Source of the DNA: Frigidibacter mobilis
GTDB lineage: Bacteria; Pseudomonadota; Alphaproteobacteria; Rhodobacterales; Rhodobacteraceae
Reading direction: 5' to 3'
Assembly (NCBI RefSeq): GCF_001620265.1
Contig: NZ_CP012661.1
Span: forward strand, 3,038,001 to 3,102,000
Length of the DNA: 64,000 bases
Position numbers and translations under genes: made by a program. The notes under the pieces are model-generated. The model was not told the DNA's origin. It worked only from the letters and a program-made list of their open reading frames with translations, and searched no databases. This document shows, one piece after another, positions 37,130 to 44,864 of the stretch; position 1 is the stretch's first letter, and each line of letters opens with the position of its first letter.

Positions 37130-37908
37130 CGCAGGCGGACTACTGGCAGGGCCAGCGGGTCATCATCACGGCCGGGGCCAACGGGATCGGGCTGGCGATT
37201 GCGCGCGCGATGTATGCGCGGGGCGCGAAACTGTGGATCGGCGATATCGCCGCGGGCGACTTGGCGGCGGCGCAGGCCGAACTACCGGGGATCGGCACGA
37301 TGCTGTGTGACGTGGCCGTTGCCGCGGATTGCGAGGCGCTGGTCAGTGCCGCCGTTGCCGATATGGGCGGGCTCGACATCCTGGTGAACAATGCCGGCAT
37401 CGCGGGGCCCGCCGCGCGGGTCGAGGAAATCTCGGCCGCGGATTGGGAGCGGTGCTTTGCCGTCAACGTGCACGGCCAGTTCTACATGGCCCGGCAGGCG
37501 ATCCCGCATCTGAAGAAGAACCCCAGCGGGTCGATCATCTGCATGGCCTCGGTCGCGGGGAAATATGCCTTCGGGCTGCGCTCGCCCTATGCCGCGTCGA
37601 AGGCGGCGGTGATCTCGCTGATGCGGGCGCTGTCGGTAGAGCTTGGCCCGCACCAGATCCGTGTCAATGCCATCGCGCCGGGCGTGGTGTCAGGCGATCG
37701 CATCCGCCGCGTGTTCACCGACCGCGCCGCAACGCGCGGCATCCCGTACGACGAGATGGAGGCCATCGCGCTCAGGGCAGTGTCGATGAAGACGATGGTT
37801 GAACCCGAAGAGATTGCCGATCTGGTGCTCTACCTCGCAGGGCCCTCGGGCAGGCCGATCACCGGGCAGGTCATGCAGATCTGCGGCGGGCTGGAATATA
37901 CGGAGTAA
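37126..37908 (+). CDS. Short-chain dehydrogenase/reductase
   Basis: A 260-residue classical SDR. The cofactor motif is ITAGANGIGLAIA (TGxxxGxG with Ala for the first Gly), followed by LVNNAGIAGP, the catalytic Ser in SIICMASVAG and the YAASK active site. An acidic GDIAAG after beta-2 points to NAD rather than NADP. It could oxidise the (R)-3-hydroxyacyl-CoA made by the MaoC protein two genes upstream, or a ring hydroxyl. It overlaps the molybdoenzyme gene and ends 5 bp before the BKACE gene. Confidence 0.92.
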   Translation: MTQADYWQGQRVIITAGANGIGLAIARAMYARGAKLWIGDIAAGDLAAAQAELPGIGTMLCDVAVAADCEALVSAAVADMGGLDILVNNAGIAGPAARVEEISAADWERCFAVNVHGQFYMARQAIPHLKKNPSGSIICMASVAGKYAFGLRSPYAASKAAVISLMRALSVELGPHQIRVNAIAPGVVSGDRIRRVFTDRAATRGIPYDEMEAIALRAVSMKTMVEPEEIADLVLYLAGPSGRPITGQVMQICGGLEYTE

Positions 37909-37913
37909 GACGG

Positions 37914-38858
37914 ATGACCAAGGCCGACCGCAACAAGGTCATCATCACCTGCGCCATCACCGGCGCGACCCATACCCCGACGATGTCGGACCATCTGCCG
38001 ATCACGCCCGACCAGATCATCGAACAGGCCATCGGCGCGGCGAAGGCGGGGGCGGCGGTCATCCACCTGCACGCCCGCGACCCCGAGACCCATCGTCCGA
38101 CACCGGATCTGGGCATCTGGCTGCATATCCTGCGCTCGATCCGCGACGAATGTGACGCGGTGCTGAACATGACCACCGGCGGGTCCACGTTCATGTCGAT
38201 CGAGGATCGGCTGCACGCGCCGTCCACCGCGTCGCCGGAACTGTGTTCGTGCAACATGGGGTCGATGAATTTCGGCACCTACGCGATGATCGACAAGTAT
38301 CGCGGCAGCTGGAAATACGACTGGGAGGAGGAGTATCTGGAAGCCTCGCGCAACGCGATCTTCCGCAACACCTTTGGTGATATCGAGACGATCCTGTCGG
38401 TCATGGGCAAGGATGGAACCCGGTTCGAATTCGAATGCTATGACGTGGGGCATCTCTACAACCTCGCGCATATGCTGGACCGCGGGCTGGTTCAGACACC
38501 GATGTTCCTGCAGCTGATCGTCGGCACGCTTGGCGGGATCGGCCCGGGCCCGGAAAACCTGATGTTCATGAAGGAAACCGCCGACCGCCTGTTCGGCCGC
38601 GAGACCTATCAGTGGTCGGTACTGGCAGGCGGGCGGCACCAGATGAACATGGCGACGATGGCCGTGACGATGGGCGGCAATGTCCGCGTCGGGCTGGAAG
38701 ACAGCCTATATGCCGGGCGTGGCAAGCTGGCCCAGTCCAATGCAGAGCAGGTGGTGATGATCCGCGGGATCATCGAAGGCCTGACCAAAGAGGTCGCCAG
38801 CCCCGAAGATGCACGCCGCATGCTTGGCCTTAAGGGCGCAAGCCAAGTCGCGTTCTGA
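37914..38858 (+). CDS. Beta-keto acid cleavage enzyme (BKACE, DUF849)
   Basis: A 314-residue TIM-barrel of the 3-keto-5-aminohexanoate cleavage enzyme family. The zinc-binding histidines are in HLHARDP (residues 51-57), and the further conserved acidic and histidine residues in MTTGGS, EFECYDVGHLYNL and VGLEDSLY. Family enzymes condense a beta-keto acid with acetyl-CoA to give acetoacetate and a shortened acyl-CoA. Substrates across the family vary widely, including carnitine-derived and amino keto acids. Being last in the operon with MaoC and SDR proteins, it may act on a free beta-keto acid of the same pathway, as an alternative to the thiolase. Confidence 0.92.
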   Translation: MTKADRNKVIITCAITGATHTPTMSDHLPITPDQIIEQAIGAAKAGAAVIHLHARDPETHRPTPDLGIWLHILRSIRDECDAVLNMTTGGSTFMSIEDRLHAPSTASPELCSCNMGSMNFGTYAMIDKYRGSWKYDWEEEYLEASRNAIFRNTFGDIETILSVMGKDGTRFEFECYDVGHLYNLAHMLDRGLVQTPMFLQLIVGTLGGIGPGPENLMFMKETADRLFGRETYQWSVLAGGRHQMNMATMAVTMGGNVRVGLEDSLYAGRGKLAQSNAEQVVMIRGIIEGLTKEVASPEDARRMLGLKGASQVAF

Positions 38859-38917
38859 CACCTTGGCCGCACAGGCCCGGGGCGATGCGCGGAGCTGTAC
38901 CGCGCCAAAGGAAGGTA

Positions 38918-39013
38918 GTGGCGGAGAATTCTCTTCCGCCACGCCCAACAAAGTTAGCGAAGCCAAAACGCTCGTAACGCCGTAATGCTGGGGGATCGCA
39001 AACCATCCCAGCA
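38918..39013 (+). promoter_or_regulatory. Two hairpins in the leader of the solute-binding protein gene
   Basis: GTGGCGGA (38918-38925) pairs exactly with TCCGCCAC (38935-38942), enclosing GAATTC. TGCTGGG (38986-38992) pairs with CCCAGCA (39007-39013). The first may end the BKACE transcript, though no T run follows. The second lies 30 bp ahead of the next start. The 184-bp gap shows no gene and no clear promoter boxes. Confidence 0.4.
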
Positions 39014-39042
39014 CAGCGGCCCCAACGTCCAACGGAGTCACC

Positions 39043-40638
39043 ATGAAACGTCGCGCATTTCTGACAAGTTCAATGATCCTCGGGGCGGGAATGGTCCTAC
39101 CCGCCAAATGGGCCGCCGCGCAATCGCGCGAGGACAGCCTTCGTGTCCTCAGCGAAGGGGCCGCCAACTCTTTCGAGAGCTTCTCGGTGGGGATCAACCG
39201 CAACTCGCTGCAGATCAGCTGGAACATCTATGACCGGCTAGTGAAATTCGCCTACAAGGCGCGTGAGGACGGCACGGCCTATTATGATTATTTCGACATC
39301 CAGCCAGAGCTGGCAGAAAGATATGAGGTCTCTGACGACAAGACCTCGATCACCTTCCACCTGCGCAAGGATGCGGTGTTCCATGATGGGGCGCCGGTGA
39401 CGGCGGAAGACGTGAAATGGTCGCTTGACCGCGTTGTCTCCAGCCCGATCGGCCTGTCGCAATTCGGGACCGGGTCCATGAAGGAGACATCGCAGTTCGT
39501 CGTGGTCGATGCCCATACCGTTCGCATCGACCTGCCCCAGCCCGACCGCTTTGCGCTGCCCAACCTGGCGCTGACCTATCCGATCATCGTGAACTCGAAA
39601 CTCGCTTTGCAACATGCGACGACCGAAGACCCCTTCGCCTCGGAATGGCTGAAGATGAACCCAGCAGGCGGCGGCGCCTACAAGATCGCCCGCGCGCAGA
39701 TCGGCGAACGCATCTTGTTCGAGCGGTTCGAGGACTGGAAGTCTGGCCCGCTGCCGGCCTTCAGGCAGGTACTGTGGCAGACGGTTCCCGCGGCGGAAAG
39801 CCGGGTCGCCTCGCTGCTGAAGGGCGATGCCGACGTGGCCCAGGATCTGCCGCCCAAGGACGTGATGCGCCTGCTGGAAAACACCGATGTGAAGGTGGTC
39901 GGGGTTCCGACCTCCAGCTTCCAGTTCATCGGCATGAACACCCAGCTTGCGCCCTTCGATGATGTGCGGGTGCGCCAGGCCATCGCCTATGCGCTGCCCT
40001 ATGACGCGATGTTCCAGACCGCGCTGTTCGGCCGCGGCCAGCCACTGTTCGGCGGCGAGCCCGGCGCGCCGGAGACCACGACCTTCCCGCAGCCGCTTGG
40101 CTATTCCACCGATCTTGAGAAGGCGAAAGCGCTGCTGGCCGAGGCCGGGCTGCCCGACGGGTTCGAAACCACCTTCCAGTTCGAGCTGTCGGTGGCCACC
40201 GTCGCCGAGCCGGTGGCGCTGCTGCTGCAGGAAAGCCTGGGCAAGATCGGCATCCGCGTGACCATCGACAAGGTGCCCGCCGGTCAGCTTGGCACGTTGC
40301 TACAGGAAAAGAAGGTGCCCTTCTATTTTGAGGGATCGACCTCCTACCTTGCCGACCCGGATTATTTTTTCCGCGTCTTCTACTATGGCGACACGCGCTG
40401 GAACTTCGGGTCCTACCAGAACCCCGAGTTCATCTCGCTGGTGGATGCGACGCGGTACGAAACCGACCAGGCCGCCTACGACACCAGTGTCAGGCGCATG
40501 ATCGAACTGGTCAAGGACGAGGTTCCGATCATCTTGCTGTGGCATCCCTCGCTGGACACCGGAATGGCGAAATCCGTCGAGGACTACAGCTACACCTTCC
40601 ACCGCCAGCTCGACTTCCGGCCGCTGACGCGCGGCTGA
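39043..40638 (+). CDS. Extracellular solute-binding protein, family 5 (Dpp/Opp type)
   Basis: A 531-residue periplasmic binding protein for peptide/nickel-type ABC importers. The N-terminus MKRRAFLTSS plus a hydrophobic stretch is a signal peptide with a twin-arginine pair. The family features are YDRLVKF, PELAERYEVSDDKTSITFHL, FHDGAPVTAEDVKWS and DVRVRQAIAYAL. No other importer gene is next to it. The dppB-C-D-F genes at 16245-20081 lack a binding protein, so the two probably make one system across the regulon. It is separated from BKACE by 184 bp and followed by a strong hairpin. Ligand unknown. Confidence 0.92.
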   Translation: MKRRAFLTSSMILGAGMVLPAKWAAAQSREDSLRVLSEGAANSFESFSVGINRNSLQISWNIYDRLVKFAYKAREDGTAYYDYFDIQPELAERYEVSDDKTSITFHLRKDAVFHDGAPVTAEDVKWSLDRVVSSPIGLSQFGTGSMKETSQFVVVDAHTVRIDLPQPDRFALPNLALTYPIIVNSKLALQHATTEDPFASEWLKMNPAGGGAYKIARAQIGERILFERFEDWKSGPLPAFRQVLWQTVPAAESRVASLLKGDADVAQDLPPKDVMRLLENTDVKVVGVPTSSFQFIGMNTQLAPFDDVRVRQAIAYALPYDAMFQTALFGRGQPLFGGEPGAPETTTFPQPLGYSTDLEKAKALLAEAGLPDGFETTFQFELSVATVAEPVALLLQESLGKIGIRVTIDKVPAGQLGTLLQEKKVPFYFEGSTSYLADPDYFFRVFYYGDTRWNFGSYQNPEFISLVDATRYETDQAAYDTSVRRMIELVKDEVPIILLWHPSLDTGMAKSVEDYSYTFHRQLDFRPLTRG

Positions 40639-40645
40639 CATGATC

Positions 40646-40668
40646 GGATGGCCCTTCGGGGGCCATCC
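40646..40668 (+). terminator. Hairpin after the solute-binding protein gene
   Basis: GGATGGCCC pairs perfectly with GGGCCATCC around a TTCGG loop, 8 bp after the stop codon. There is no T tract, so it may act as a transcript end stabiliser or a factor-assisted terminator that marks the end of the catabolic locus. Confidence 0.55.
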
Positions 40669-40727
40669 ACATGGTCCGGCCGATCTGAGCAGCGCCGCAC
40701 GCTGCCGGCGCGGCAGCCGCAAGCTGC

Positions 40728-41339
40728 TCAGGCGGATTCCTTGTCCAGCAGCCCCTCCAGCAGGGCCAGGCGGTTCTCGCTGAAATCCCCGTCCCGCAGG
40801 GCCAGGTCCTGCATGGCACGAACGAAGAACTGGCGGAAATCCCTGCGCGCCTCACACCAGGCCAGCAGCTTGATCCCCTGCGGCGGGTGTACCAGCGCCA
40901 GCGGCAGGACCGACCGGGTGGTCTCGTTCCCGGACAGGTCGGTATAGCCGAAGGCCACCGGCTGGCAGGCCCGGATCGCCGCGTGCAGGGTCGCAAGATC
41001 GGCCGCCGCCGCGGGCACGGCGCCGGGCCAGTAGGCTGCCGGACGGACATCGAGTCTTTGGTAGATCCGACCCAGAAGCGCGGCTTCGGGATCGGTCTCG
41101 GCCAGGCGCGCCAGGACGGCATCGGCCGCGGCAGCCGCCACCGGATCACCCCGATAACCGGCCAGTGCCAGGCCCCGCAGCGCCGCATCGCGCAGGTCCG
41201 GATCGAGCCCGGGTGCCGGGATCGCCATCCCGCTGGCCGCCGCCCCCTTGCCGAAGCCGATCGCGGCCGCAGCTCCGGCAAGCCGGGTGCCGAGGGCGCG
41301 GCGGGTCAGGGTCTGGGACGGAGTGCGGGCGGGGCGCAT
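40728..41339 (-). CDS. WYL-domain protein without a recognisable HTH
   Basis: A 203-residue protein whose C-terminal half is a WYL domain: RACQPVAFGYTDLSG, PLALVHPPQGIKLLAWCEARRDF (in two parts, ending near residue 180). In YafY-like regulators this domain senses ligands or nucleic acid and follows an N-terminal HTH. Here the N-terminus is instead an Arg/Ala-rich stretch (TRRALGTRLAGAAAAIGFG) that looks more like a twin-arginine signal or a remnant. ATG 41339 is used because AAAGG lies upstream; longer in-frame starts exist. It may be a decayed regulator or a real short form. The call of the WYL domain is firm; the gene boundary is not. Confidence 0.55.
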   Translation of the reverse strand: MRPARTPSQTLTRRALGTRLAGAAAAIGFGKGAAASGMAIPAPGLDPDLRDAALRGLALAGYRGDPVAAAAADAVLARLAETDPEAALLGRIYQRLDVRPAAYWPGAVPAAAADLATLHAAIRACQPVAFGYTDLSGNETTRSVLPLALVHPPQGIKLLAWCEARRDFRQFFVRAMQDLALRDGDFSENRLALLEGLLDKESA

Positions 41340-41644
41340 GGGAACAAACCTTTGGCTGAATGGCGAAGCTGATGGCATGGCGAGGGCCGTCCGGTCCAGC
41401 GTCTTGGCCACGCTAGCTGTGGCAAAAGTCCGTGGCGCGGCGCTCATGACACGATTTGGCCATCGCCGGCCTGCGGCCTTGTCCACCGGACGGGCTCGCG
41501 CAGCGGCCCGGTGGCCAGGGCAGCGGCGAGCAGGCCCGCCCCGCACTGGCGCAGGATCGAGATTTGCCGTAAGCGGCATCCCGTCGCGGCACCGCGACGT
41601 CGCCGTTCTAAAATCGGAACCCTGCCACCCGAGGATGCCCCGCG
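41340..41644. other. Intergenic region between WYL gene and serB
   Basis: About 305 bases without a convincing gene. Open frames here show no family resemblance. A TCTAAAAT sequence 30 bp before serB could serve as a -10 box, but no clear -35 box is at the right distance. No HTH that would complete the WYL protein is found in any frame of this stretch. Confidence 0.4.
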
Positions 41645-42544
41645 ATGAATGACCAACCCGCCCCCGCTGATGCCGTCGTCACCCTGCTGGCGAGCCCCGC
41701 CCGCGCCGATCTGCACCGCGAGACGGTGGAGTCGCTGCGCAATGCCTGGGGCGGGGGCGATGCGCGCTGGCTGGCGCCGGGGATCGCGGCAGAGTTCGGC
41801 GTGCCCGCCCTGCCCGGCAACCGCTGGGAAGTGTGGGAAGGGCTGCAGGCGATGGGGGTGGATCTGGTGGTGCAGCCCGCTGCCGGGCGGCGCAAGCGGA
41901 TGCTGCTGGCCGACATGGACAGCACGATGATCGGGCAGGAATGTATCGACGAGCTGGCCGACATGGCCGGCGTCGGCCCGCATGTGGCAGGGATCACCGC
42001 CCGCGCGATGAATGGCGAGCTGGATTTCGAGGCGGCGCTGCGCGAACGGGTCGGACTGCTGGCCGGGCTGCCCGAAACCGTCATCGCGCAGGTGCTGGCC
42101 GAGCGGATCACCTACACGCCGGGCGGACGCGAGCTGATCGCCACCATGAAGGCGGCCGGGGGCTATGCGGCACTGGTCTCGGGCGGGTTCACCGCCTTCA
42201 CCGCTGCGGTGTCGGGGCATCTGGGCTTCGACGAGAACCGCGCCAACACGCTGCTGGTCGAGGGCGGCAAGCTGACCGGCCAGGTGGCCGAGCCGATCCT
42301 GGGGCGCGAGGCGAAGATGACGGCGCTGCGCGAGATCACGGCGCGCCTTGGCCTGCGGCATGACGAGGTGATGGCGGTGGGCGACGGGGCCAACGACCTG
42401 GGGATGCTGGGCATGGCCGGGGCCGGGGTCGCGCTGCATGCCAAGCCCGCGGTGGCCGCGCAGTGCGATATCCGCATCAACCACGGCGACCTGACGGCAC
42501 TGCTGTATATCCAGGGTTACGCGGCGACAGACTTCGTGCTGTGA
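41645..42544 (+). CDS. serB: Phosphoserine phosphatase
   Basis: A 299-residue HAD-family phosphatase for the last step of serine synthesis. The nucleophile motif is LADMDSTMIGQECIDELAD near residue 90; motif II is LVSGGFTAF; motif III/IV is VGDGANDLGML. The 85-residue N-terminal extension is the ACT-like part found in SerB. It hydrolyses phosphoserine to serine in the cytosol. Length is normal, and the gene stands at the head of a small plus-strand group followed by a thioesterase 27 bp later. Confidence 0.95.
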   Translation: MNDQPAPADAVVTLLASPARADLHRETVESLRNAWGGGDARWLAPGIAAEFGVPALPGNRWEVWEGLQAMGVDLVVQPAAGRRKRMLLADMDSTMIGQECIDELADMAGVGPHVAGITARAMNGELDFEAALRERVGLLAGLPETVIAQVLAERITYTPGGRELIATMKAAGGYAALVSGGFTAFTAAVSGHLGFDENRANTLLVEGGKLTGQVAEPILGREAKMTALREITARLGLRHDEVMAVGDGANDLGMLGMAGAGVALHAKPAVAAQCDIRINHGDLTALLYIQGYAATDFVL

Positions 42545-42571
42545 TCGCCTCGGCAAGCCTTGGGAGATGAG

Positions 42572-43075
42572 ATGAGCGAGCACGACGACGCCAGCCGTCG
42601 CCAGCTGGAAATGACGGTGCTGATGACACCGGACATGGCGAATTTTTCGGGCAAGGTGCATGGCGGGGCGCTGCTGAACCTGCTGGACCGGGTGGCGTTC
42701 TCCTGCGCCTCGCGGTTCTCGCAGCGCTATGCGGTGACGCTGTCGGTGGATCAGGTGTTCTTCCTGCAGCCGATCCATGTCGGCGAACTGGTGACCTTCC
42801 GCGCCGCGATCAACCATGCCGGGCGGACCTCGATGGAAGTGGGGATCCGGGTCGAGGCCGAGGATATCCGCTCGGGTGCGCGGCGGCATACCAACTCGTG
42901 TTATTTCACGATGGTGGCGGTGGATGACGAAAGCCGGCCCGCCGAAGTGCCGCCCTACGTGCCCGCGACCGAGACCGAGCGCCAGCGCCACCGCGCGGCC
43001 GAACTGCGCAAGGCCCTGCGCCGCGAGTTCGGCGCGCGGATGGAGGCGGCGGCGAAGGGCGGGGGCGCGGGATAG
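42572..43075 (+). CDS. Acyl-CoA thioesterase (hotdog, BFIT/YciA type)
   Basis: A 167-residue single-hotdog thioesterase. The family core is NFSGKVHGGALLNLLDRVAF near residue 27 with the catalytic Asp, followed by VDQVFFLQPIHVGELV and SCYFTMVAVD. Such enzymes hydrolyse acyl-CoA of various chain lengths. A charged tail of about 40 residues follows the domain. ATG at 42572 is chosen, with GGGAGATGAG upstream; ATG 42567 is out of frame. No pathway context beyond the serB group. Confidence 0.88.
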   Translation: MSEHDDASRRQLEMTVLMTPDMANFSGKVHGGALLNLLDRVAFSCASRFSQRYAVTLSVDQVFFLQPIHVGELVTFRAAINHAGRTSMEVGIRVEAEDIRSGARRHTNSCYFTMVAVDDESRPAEVPPYVPATETERQRHRAAELRKALRREFGARMEAAAKGGGAG

Positions 43076-43182
43076 CGCCGGGGCTGGAGGGGGCCGCGGC
43101 TTCGGAGACGTCGGGCCCTCTCACAAAGCCGGTTTGCCGGAAGACCGGCCCTGCCCTTTGGGCGACTTGAGGAACAGACGTG

Positions 43183-43932
43183 ATGGCCAAGATACCAACC
43201 TCCCGTGTCGACAGGCTCCTGTCCTCTATGGGCTATGGCTCGCGCATGGAAATGGCGCGGCTGGCCAAGGCGGGCGGGATCACCCTGGACGGCGCCGATC
43301 TTGTGGATGTCAGCAAGCGTATCCCCGTCACCAGGGATCTGCCGGCCCGCATGGTGATCGACGGCGAAGCGCTCGATCCGGTGGCGGGCATGGTCATCTT
43401 GTTGAACAAGCCGCTGGGCATGACCTGTTCGCACAAGGAAGACGGCCCGCTGGTCCATGACATCCTGCCGGCGCGCTGGAGGCGGCGGGATCCGGCGATC
43501 TCGACAATCGGGCGGCTGGACAAGCAGACCTCGGGTCTTCTGCTGCTGACCGATGATGGCGAGTTGCTGCACCGTGTCATCAGCCCCCGGCGCCATGTCA
43601 GGAAGATCTATCGCGCGCGGCTGGCCCGCCCGCTGGGCGACGGCGAGGGCGCGCTGTTCGCCTCGGGCCAGCTGGTGCTGGAGGGCGATGACAAGCCGCT
43701 GGCGCCTGCCGAACTGGAGGTCGTATCGGAGACCGAGGCCCTGCTAGGCGTGACCGAGGGCCGATATCACCAGGTGCGCCGCATGTTTGCCGCCACCGGG
43801 AACCATGTCGAAGCGCTGCACCGCGAACGGCTGGGCGGGCTGTCACTGCCCGCGGATCTCGCACCCGGCCAGTGGAAGCTGTTGGGGGATGACGAGATCG
43901 CGCTGATCTTTCAGGAGGCCCAAGGCGGGTGA
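43183..43932 (+). CDS. 16S rRNA pseudouridine synthase, RsuA/RluE group
   Basis: A 249-residue pseudouridine synthase with an N-terminal S4 RNA-binding domain (residues 4-55) and the catalytic aspartate in STIGRLDKQTSGLLLLT. MVILLNKPLGMTCS and EGRYHQVRRMF are further family motifs. The group modifies U516 of 16S rRNA (RsuA) or positions in 23S rRNA (RluB/E/F); the short C-terminus favours RsuA. GTG at 43180, one codon upstream, is an equal start choice; GAGGA serves both. Confidence 0.9.
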   Translation: MAKIPTSRVDRLLSSMGYGSRMEMARLAKAGGITLDGADLVDVSKRIPVTRDLPARMVIDGEALDPVAGMVILLNKPLGMTCSHKEDGPLVHDILPARWRRRDPAISTIGRLDKQTSGLLLLTDDGELLHRVISPRRHVRKIYRARLARPLGDGEGALFASGQLVLEGDDKPLAPAELEVVSETEALLGVTEGRYHQVRRMFAATGNHVEALHRERLGGLSLPADLAPGQWKLLGDDEIALIFQEAQGG

Positions 43933-44102
43933 ACGACGGGCATCCCCGCAAAGGGTTTTGCGCGCCGGATGCTGCAACCACAGTTGCCATGATGCTGCGA
44001 AGGACCGGATTGTCGCGCCCAGCGGACGTTCAACGATCAGGCGCGGGGCCTTTACTTCCCCGGCCCCGCGCCGCAGAAGGCGCCGTCCTGCCGGAGCGCC
44101 CC

Positions 44103-44861
44103 ATGTTCGAAGTCAGCCTTGACCTTGCCCTGATGCTGATCGCCGCCGCCTTTGCGGCCGGCTTCGTCGACGCGATTGCGGGGGGCGGCGGGTTGATTAC
44201 CTTGCCGGCGCTGCTGCTAGCGGGGGCCTCGCCGATGCAGGCGATTGCCACCAACAAGGTGCAGGCGGCCTTCGGCGCAGCGACGGCGGCAGCGTCCTAT
44301 GCGGTGGCAGGGCATGTCGATCCGCGGCGGCAGATCGGCTCGGCGGCCATCGCCCTTGCCGCCGGGGTGGGCGGCGCACTGATGGTGGCGCTGGTGCCGA
44401 CCGACTGGCTGCGGCTGGCGCTTCCGGTGATCCTGGTGGGGATCGCGCTCTTCTTTGCGTTCAAGCCCGGGCTCGATGATCTGGACCGCGCGCAGCGGAT
44501 GCGGCCTGCGGTGTTTGCAGGCACCGTGGTGCCGCTGATCGCCGCCTATGACGGACTGGTCGGGCCCGGCGCCGGGGCATTCTACATGATCGGTTTCGTC
44601 ACGCTGGCCGGATACGGCGTGCTGAAGGCGACGGCACATACCAAGCTGCTGAATCTGGCCTCGAATCTGGGCGGCCTTTTGGCCTATGCGGTGATGGGCG
44701 CGCCCTGGTGGGTCACGGGGCTGGCGATGGGCCTTGCGCAGGTGGCCGGCGCAAGGCTCGGCGCGCGGCTGGCAATGCGGATCGGCGCCGGGGTGATAAA
44801 GCCGCTGCTGGTCATCACCTCCTCGGCGCTGGCCGCGCGGCTGATCTGGCAGATGCTGTAA
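44103..44861 (+). CDS. TSUP family (TauE/SafE) membrane permease
   Basis: A 252-residue inner-membrane protein with about eight hydrophobic segments and the TSUP-type repeats FVDAIAGGGGLITLPALLLAG and YDGLVGPGAGAFYMIGFV. The family exports or takes up sulfite, sulfoacetate, taurine-derived and other organosulfur anions. ATG 44103 is the first start near the homologous region; the longer frame from 43929 lacks a membrane topology. It ends 4 bp from the convergent asparaginase gene. Substrate not known; organosulfur transport is only a family property. Confidence 0.88.
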   Translation: MFEVSLDLALMLIAAAFAAGFVDAIAGGGGLITLPALLLAGASPMQAIATNKVQAAFGAATAAASYAVAGHVDPRRQIGSAAIALAAGVGGALMVALVPTDWLRLALPVILVGIALFFAFKPGLDDLDRAQRMRPAVFAGTVVPLIAAYDGLVGPGAGAFYMIGFVTLAGYGVLKATAHTKLLNLASNLGGLLAYAVMGAPWWVTGLAMGLAQVAGARLGARLAMRIGAGVIKPLLVITSSALAARLIWQML

Positions 44862-44864
44862 CGC

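Noticed and set aside
38859..39042. A riboswitch ahead of the solute-binding protein
   Set aside because: Only two simple hairpins are present, with no recognisable aptamer core.
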